Positions 47,538-51,893 of a stretch of DNA of 51,893 bases are shown here, in pieces. Source of the stretch: a virus; IMG/VR virus record IMGVR_UViG_3300048836_000042, positions 1 to 51,893 of that record; one strand, given 5' to 3'. The translations under genes were made by a program, and so were the position numbers. The notes under the pieces are model-generated. The model was given only the letters and a program-made list of their open reading frames with translations, was not told where the DNA came from and made no database searches. Numbering within the stretch: the first letter of the stretch is position 1; each line of letters starts with the position of its first letter.

Positions 47538-47783
47538 ATGCTTCGACACGAGCTACGTCAGTCCTGCCTTCGTTTATACCAAGACCCAGCAGCAGATTAT
47601 TGGGCAGTACCAGACGCAGTAGGTAATGTGTTGTGGTTGGATAACAAAACAATCGTTCTATCGGAATTGCGTGGTAAATTTACAAGAATCACATGGCGGG
47701 AAATGCTGGACTGGCTTAGACAGCAAAGTATCCAAACAATACTATGTGAACGCGCAGAGGCGCATATCCTCCCTTGTGCGTAA
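47538..47783 (+). CDS. Small hypothetical protein
   Basis: Encodes 81 residues (MLRHELRQSCLRLYQDPAADYWAVPDAVG...), with RITWREMLDWLRQQSIQT near the end. Starts two bases after the imported cassette's stop. Could be a spike chaperone by position. No family recognised. Confidence 0.55.
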   Translation: MLRHELRQSCLRLYQDPAADYWAVPDAVGNVLWLDNKTIVLSELRGKFTRITWREMLDWLRQQSIQTILCERAEAHILPCA

Positions 47784-47901
47784 CCTTCTACAGTAGGGGC
47801 AGGGTGGTTTCGGATTGATGTTATGGAATTGCTGGCTCACTTCCGTCACAGTCCGGATTAAGTCAGTTAATTCAACTAGTTCAATTTTTATGGAGTCCAC
47901 C

Positions 47902-48150
47902 ATGTCCCCCGAGTATATCGCAACCGCTGGCATCCTGATTAATCTTTTGTTTGGAGGGGTTATTTGGTTTATGAAACAATCTTACACAGATTTAAAATCT
48001 CAAGTAAAAGAACATAAGATTGAGCTGGATCATGTTAAAGATAAATACTATAAAAAAGAAGACTTTCGTGATTTCCGTGACGAACTTTGGACCCGCCTAG
48101 ACAAAATGGAAGTAGCTTGGACGCACCAACTAAATGAGCTACGTAAATAG
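47902..48150 (+). CDS. Small membrane-anchored coiled-coil protein, spanin-like
   Basis: Encodes 82 residues from MSPEYIATAGILINLLFGGVIWF (GGAG upstream). One N-terminal transmembrane helix and a long charged coiled coil (SQVKEHKIELDHVKDKYYKKEDFRDFRDELWTRLDKME). This is the layout of inner-membrane spanins, but an outer partner was not found, so the role is inferred. Confidence 0.6.
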   Translation: MSPEYIATAGILINLLFGGVIWFMKQSYTDLKSQVKEHKIELDHVKDKYYKKEDFRDFRDELWTRLDKMEVAWTHQLNELRK

Positions 48151-48176
48151 TAGTTATTTCAAAAGAGGGTGCTGAT

Positions 48177-48500
48177 GTGAGCTATATTAACAACAGTTAT
48201 TTCAAGCATGGCTCCTACAATGTTATCTGTGATGTATGTGGTTTCCAGTTTAAATCAGATGCTGTAAGGTTTCGGTGGGATGGCCTTATCGTCTGCAAAG
48301 AAGACTGGGAACCAGACCATCCACAGAAATATATTAGGGTCCGGAGCGATCCTAAACCAGTCCCATTTGTGCGGTATGAGGGGGACTCTACTTATGTCTC
48401 TACCCCACCCGCAACATGCAATGTGCTCACCCAACAAGGTCGCGCAGACATCGGTATCGCAGACTGCGCACAAGCTGACGTAAACAACTTTTTAGGATAA
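48177..48500 (+). CDS. CxxC protein of tail region
   Basis: Encodes 107 residues, GTG start with GAGGGTG upstream. Zinc-like CDVCGFQF followed by RWDGLIVCKEDWEPDHPQKYIRVRSDPKPVP, a conserved phage pattern (C-x-x-C...C..D-W-E..H-P-Q). Found beside tail fibre genes in many phages. Function unknown, perhaps virion assembly. Confidence 0.7.
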   Translation: MSYINNSYFKHGSYNVICDVCGFQFKSDAVRFRWDGLIVCKEDWEPDHPQKYIRVRSDPKPVPFVRYEGDSTYVSTPPATCNVLTQQGRADIGIADCAQADVNNFLG

Positions 48501-48502
48501 AT

Positions 48503-50605
48503 ATGGCAGATACAACTTTTAGCAGTGGTACAGTAATTACTTCTGACTGGCTGAATGACGTAAATGATCATGTATACGACACAGAGTTTGAAACTGTGGC
48601 GTCCCTACGAGCATCAACCTCTCCTGGTGAGAGGGTTACGACAAGAGGCTATTACACCGCTGGAGATGGCGGGGGTGGGACCTACTGGCGTGATGACAGC
48701 GATACAGTCACGGCAGACAACAACGGTACTGTACTTGTAACTGCTGACGGTAGTCGGATGAAACTAATGGTGACCGGTGGACATTTATCCACGAAGCAAT
48801 GTGGCGTTCGCGGGGATGGCACCACAGGTGAAACCGAAGAACTACTCGCCGCAGACGTGATGGCTAGGGCGATTAAGAAGGCATTGTTCATTGAAGGTAT
48901 TGTTCTCCTTGATGAACAAGTTTGGCTAGAGAATCCCACACATTGGATTTTCTCTGGTTGGCCAAACAACGGCAACACTAATGATGGCCCCACTGCCTCT
49001 ACGGTGTCAGGGTCTTGGCTGAAAGTGCCTGCTTCTATGCCTAGTGGCAGTTCGGCAGTAGTCGTTGCCCACCCAGGTATCATCTTTACCCACGGCGCCA
49101 TCGGCTGTGATCCATCGTTTACATGGCCTTACGACGGACTAACAATCCTAGCCAATGGGTTCCGATGGGACAAGGGCTTGGTCTTCGGGATGGGCCGTGA
49201 TGGCATCTTTTTGGGGACGCCTTCCGGGACAACTGGTGGGTACAATAGTAACTCAGTAGTTCTTGACCAAGTCGCTTCTGTGTGGAACGGAAGGCATGGT
49301 ATCAACATTTCCGACGACGACGGTGCCTTGGATGCAAACACATTCCTGCTACTGTCACCACGTTGTTTCAATAACGCGGGACATGGTATCCGTTTTGGTA
49401 AAACATACCTAGGTGGCACAGTGATCACCCCCACCATTGAATTTAACGCTGTGGGGTTATACTTTGAAGCTAACGCCTCACAAATTCTTATCCTAGGTGG
49501 TGATATTGAGGCTAACGTAGGCCCGCACACTTCGGGTGGTGTTGAAGGAACAGGCCCGCTACAGAACGTTATTGAGGTAACTCCAGGCGCTAATAATTTT
49601 TCTTATGTGACCATTCAAGGCGTATTGCGGAACGACGTAGGGACTCCTTTAACTACTAAAGGAGATGTTTACACTTACAGCACGACTAACGCACGACTTC
49701 CAGTGGGTACGGATGGACAGGTACTCGTGGCGGACAGTGCTGAGGCCACAGGGCTGCGTTGGGGTGACCCAGGAACACCAACTATTATAAACCCTCTTCT
49801 GGTGAAAGAGGACTACGCTGGCATTACAAAGATGACGGCTGAGAACCTATCAACCTCCTCAGGTGCGTCGACACAGGTTCACCTAAAAACAGACAAGGGG
49901 ACAGCAGGACTATGGCAAAGGGCTAACGTAGACGGTGGTGAGTTCATTTTCGGGACCGTTGACCATACTGGAAACATCGGTTTGATGTCCAACGGGGTTA
50001 TCCGGTTTGGTTTCCCATCAGACGGTTCCCTCGCTATCGGTGGCTACTCAGCAGTAGGCACAGCCGGTCAGGTACTTACCAGTGGGGGACCCGGCGCTGC
50101 GGTGTCGTGGACATCAGCCGGTTCTGGGACCGTGTCCAGCGTGGCAATGACAGTTCCTACAGGAATGACTGTAACAGGTTCTCCCATTACTACCTCCGGT
50201 ACTCTCGGACTAGGGTATGCCGCTGGATATCGAGCCTACACCGATGCGGAGAACACGAAGCTGGCAGGACTGCCGACCACCGCCGTTAATAAGACTGGTG
50301 ACACCATGTCGGGGGACCTTACGGTTTCCAAAGCAGACGCCGCCGTCACCGCGAGTGCTACCTCCGGGAACGGCAACCTGGTGGCGCAGAGTGGCTCGAT
50401 CATCGGAGGGATGCGAGCCGGGGGTGGTGCTGTCGAACTTGGGGGATTGAGTGCAAACGAAGTTCGACTGCTGGGGGCTAGTGGCGCCCAACGGATTATC
50501 TTCACGACGGGGGGACTGATTCGACTTCTCGGCCTCCCAACAACGGACCCAGGAGTTTCGGGAGCGATTTGGAACAGTAGTGGCACATTGCGGATTTCTC
50601 CGTAA
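48503..50605 (+). CDS. Tail fibre/spike with beta-helix and fibre repeats
   Basis: Encodes 700 residues. N-terminal MADTTFSSGTVITSDWLNDVNDHVYDT is a common virion-attachment start; then a GDGGGGTYWR domain and beta-helix region (ANTFLLLSPRCFNNAGHGIRFG). The C-terminal part has GTVSSVAMTVPTGMTVTG and NKTGDTMSGDLTV fibre repeats. Second receptor-binding protein besides the spike at 45786. Confidence 0.82.
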   Translation: MADTTFSSGTVITSDWLNDVNDHVYDTEFETVASLRASTSPGERVTTRGYYTAGDGGGGTYWRDDSDTVTADNNGTVLVTADGSRMKLMVTGGHLSTKQCGVRGDGTTGETEELLAADVMARAIKKALFIEGIVLLDEQVWLENPTHWIFSGWPNNGNTNDGPTASTVSGSWLKVPASMPSGSSAVVVAHPGIIFTHGAIGCDPSFTWPYDGLTILANGFRWDKGLVFGMGRDGIFLGTPSGTTGGYNSNSVVLDQVASVWNGRHGINISDDDGALDANTFLLLSPRCFNNAGHGIRFGKTYLGGTVITPTIEFNAVGLYFEANASQILILGGDIEANVGPHTSGGVEGTGPLQNVIEVTPGANNFSYVTIQGVLRNDVGTPLTTKGDVYTYSTTNARLPVGTDGQVLVADSAEATGLRWGDPGTPTIINPLLVKEDYAGITKMTAENLSTSSGASTQVHLKTDKGTAGLWQRANVDGGEFIFGTVDHTGNIGLMSNGVIRFGFPSDGSLAIGGYSAVGTAGQVLTSGGPGAAVSWTSAGSGTVSSVAMTVPTGMTVTGSPITTSGTLGLGYAAGYRAYTDAENTKLAGLPTTAVNKTGDTMSGDLTVSKADAAVTASATSGNGNLVAQSGSIIGGMRAGGGAVELGGLSANEVRLLGASGAQRIIFTTGGLIRLLGLPTTDPGVSGAIWNSSGTLRISP

Positions 50606-50620
50606 ACCAAAGGAAATATA

Positions 50621-51322
50621 ATGGCTGTTAGCGGTTCCACCACTTGGGAATTAACCCGAAATGAAATTATCACTGCGGCATACCGTAAATTAGGTATTCC
50701 AGGAGAAGGTAATTCTCTTTCTACTGCTCAGATCAATGATGGGGCAGAGGCGTTGAACGCCATTATCAATCTCGCGGTGACAGATGGGATGCCTCTGTGG
50801 AAACGCTCGGAGGCAACACTTGTTCCTAATAATGTATTACAGCAATATACTATTCCTTCAGCCGTTAAAATTCCTGCGGTATTCCTCCGGGACACATCTA
50901 ATGGAACGCAATACGAACTACAGAATAAGAGTATGTATGATTTCCACCAGCTTCCTCGGAACACCACCCCGGCGACACCAATAGCGTACTATGCCCAGCC
51001 CACGATTAGTGGTTACACAGTATTTATTTGGCCCCTATATAGTGATGCAGACACTATTGCCAACAAACGATTAATTGTTGTATACCAAGATGAGTTTGAT
51101 TCCTTCACTTCTAGTGGACAGACTCTGGATTTCCCCGCATACTGGACGCAAGCCATGATTTTTCAAACTGCTTTGTCCTTGGCACCAGAAAATGGAATCC
51201 CTATTGAAGACCAAAAGATTCTAGCTGCAAATGCAAAGATGGCCTGGGATAAAGCATCAGCATATGGTGATGAGGAAGGTTCTTTGTTTATTACTCCAAA
51301 TTACTGGGGCCGACATGGCTAA
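50621..51322 (+). CDS. Head-tail adaptor / tail accessory protein
   Basis: Encodes 233 residues. ELTRNEIITAAYRKLGIPGEGNSLSTAQINDGAEALNAIIN and IFQTALSLAPENGIPIEDQKILAANAKMAW resemble podovirus head-tail adaptor proteins of the P22 gp4/tail tubular A type, with LIVVYQDEFDSF in the middle. Stop overlaps the next gene start. Confidence 0.75.
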   Translation: MAVSGSTTWELTRNEIITAAYRKLGIPGEGNSLSTAQINDGAEALNAIINLAVTDGMPLWKRSEATLVPNNVLQQYTIPSAVKIPAVFLRDTSNGTQYELQNKSMYDFHQLPRNTTPATPIAYYAQPTISGYTVFIWPLYSDADTIANKRLIVVYQDEFDSFTSSGQTLDFPAYWTQAMIFQTALSLAPENGIPIEDQKILAANAKMAWDKASAYGDEEGSLFITPNYWGRHG

Positions 51323-51893
51323 TACCAATAGTCCGCAATTTAGCACTTATAAAACCGAGTATATTGCGTTTAATAAAACGGCAAACTATCGTGATGGTAA
51401 TTTAAGTGATAAACGTGACTCGTACATTTTAAATATGTACTATGACTATGAGAGCAATAAAGACAAAAATAGTCCAGTACGTTTAAAAAAGCGCCCCGGG
51501 TTGGTAGACACAACTTACGCTCTTACACGGAGCGTCTCTACTGATCCCATCAGAGGTAGTTATTACAACGTAAATGCAAATACCTTCTACTGGGCGGTTA
51601 GTAATAAAGTTTTTTCAGTTAGCCCCGACCTGGGGGCTTCCATAAGAACTGTGGCTACTCTGGTTACTTCGGAAGGCTATGTGGGATTTACTGACTTCTT
51701 AAAGAGCGATAATACCCGCTATGTTATTTTTACAGATGGGACAGACCTCTGGGTAGATAACTACGCTAGTGGTACCTGTTCCACAGTCGTCGATGCAGAC
51801 CTCCCTTCGCCCCATGTACCACACCCGGTATATCTAGACGGATATATCTTTCTAGCCGATGCGGGTTCAGGAGACATCTACAACTCAAATAAT
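51315..51893 (+). CDS. Tail/stabilisation protein, N-terminal part (continues at base 1)
   Basis: The ATG at 51315 overlaps the adaptor stop. N-terminal YDYESNKDKNSPVRLKKRPGL, then repeated beta segments. The frame runs off the right end and continues at 1-1048, giving 499 residues on the circle. Early KKRPG and propeller-like beta repeats are typical of podovirus tail hub or stabilisation proteins. Confidence 0.7.
   Translation, partial: MANTNSPQFSTYKTEYIAFNKTANYRDGNLSDKRDSYILNMYYDYESNKDKNSPVRLKKRPGLVDTTYALTRSVSTDPIRGSYYNVNANTFYWAVSNKVFSVSPDLGASIRTVATLVTSEGYVGFTDFLKSDNTRYVIFTDGTDLWVDNYASGTCSTVVDADLPSPHVPHPVYLDGYIFLADAGSGDIYNSNN
51767..51893. repeat. 127-bp terminal direct repeat (right copy)
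   Basis: Identical to 1-127; assembly overlap of a circular contig. Confidence 0.95.

Overview
This window is one complete genome of a lytic, tailed phage with a short-tail (podovirus-type) gene set, assembled as a circle. The first 127 bases and the last 127 bases (51767-51893) are identical, so the unique genome is 51,766 bp and the ends fall inside one tail gene. No integrase, repressor, partition gene or phage RNA polymerase was seen. Consensus sigma-70 promoters indicate use of the host polymerase. DnaA boxes, NrdJ-type B12-dependent ribonucleotide reductase, ThyX and a PolA-type polymerase fit a proteobacterial host, but the host cannot be named from the sequence. Most genes have moderate GC; GC-rich blocks (1959-2450, 22304-22564, 31923-34470, 45786-47535) look imported.

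The layout is two opposed arms leaving a non-coding control region at about 34.5-36.3 kb and meeting at a bidirectional terminator at 8955-8980. The rightward arm (36275 to the end, then 1-8951) is the late arm. It holds small and large terminase, an HNH packaging nuclease, a holin, portal, a GroES-like protein, scaffold, capsid and decoration proteins, two beta-helix tail spikes, tail adaptors, internal virion proteins (one of 1440 residues with an ADP-ribosyltransferase-like segment) and an M15 endolysin. The leftward arm (34720 down to 8979) is early and middle: small host-takeover-type genes, a tRNA-Leu, an RNA ligase, an amidoligase/ATP-grasp/glutamine-amidotransferase island (23.4-29.4 kb), then primase, ThyX, helicase, DNA polymerase, an SSB-like protein, dCMP deaminase, 5'-3' exonuclease, PD-(D/E)xK nuclease, phosphoesterase, MazG, NrdJ and an HslV-like Ntn hydrolase.

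The control region carries a strong rightward promoter for the late arm. About 50 bp away a divergent strong promoter reads leftward into a structured, terminator-ended RNA of about 340 nt that encodes no convincing protein. Further left lie DnaA boxes with repeats (probable origin), palindromes, an early promoter and a 49-residue small ORF too short for routine calling.

The replication genes are loaded with parasitic elements: a group I intron with an HNH gene in the DNA polymerase, an HNH gene wedged at the 3' end of the helicase with the old helicase tail still visible beyond it, and a LAGLIDADG intein in NrdJ with Pro instead of Cys at position 1. The polymerase is also broken by a frameshift that looks like loss of one copy of an 11-nt repeat.

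Four genes (primase, phosphoesterase, HslV-like protein, a small gene after the portal) have no convincing AUG/GUG/UUG start. Each instead has a good Shine-Dalgarno 7-8 nt before an AUU, AUA or AUC codon exactly where the protein family should begin. With the structured RNA and a 23-bp RNA helix at 33712-33814, these are the most novel signals here.
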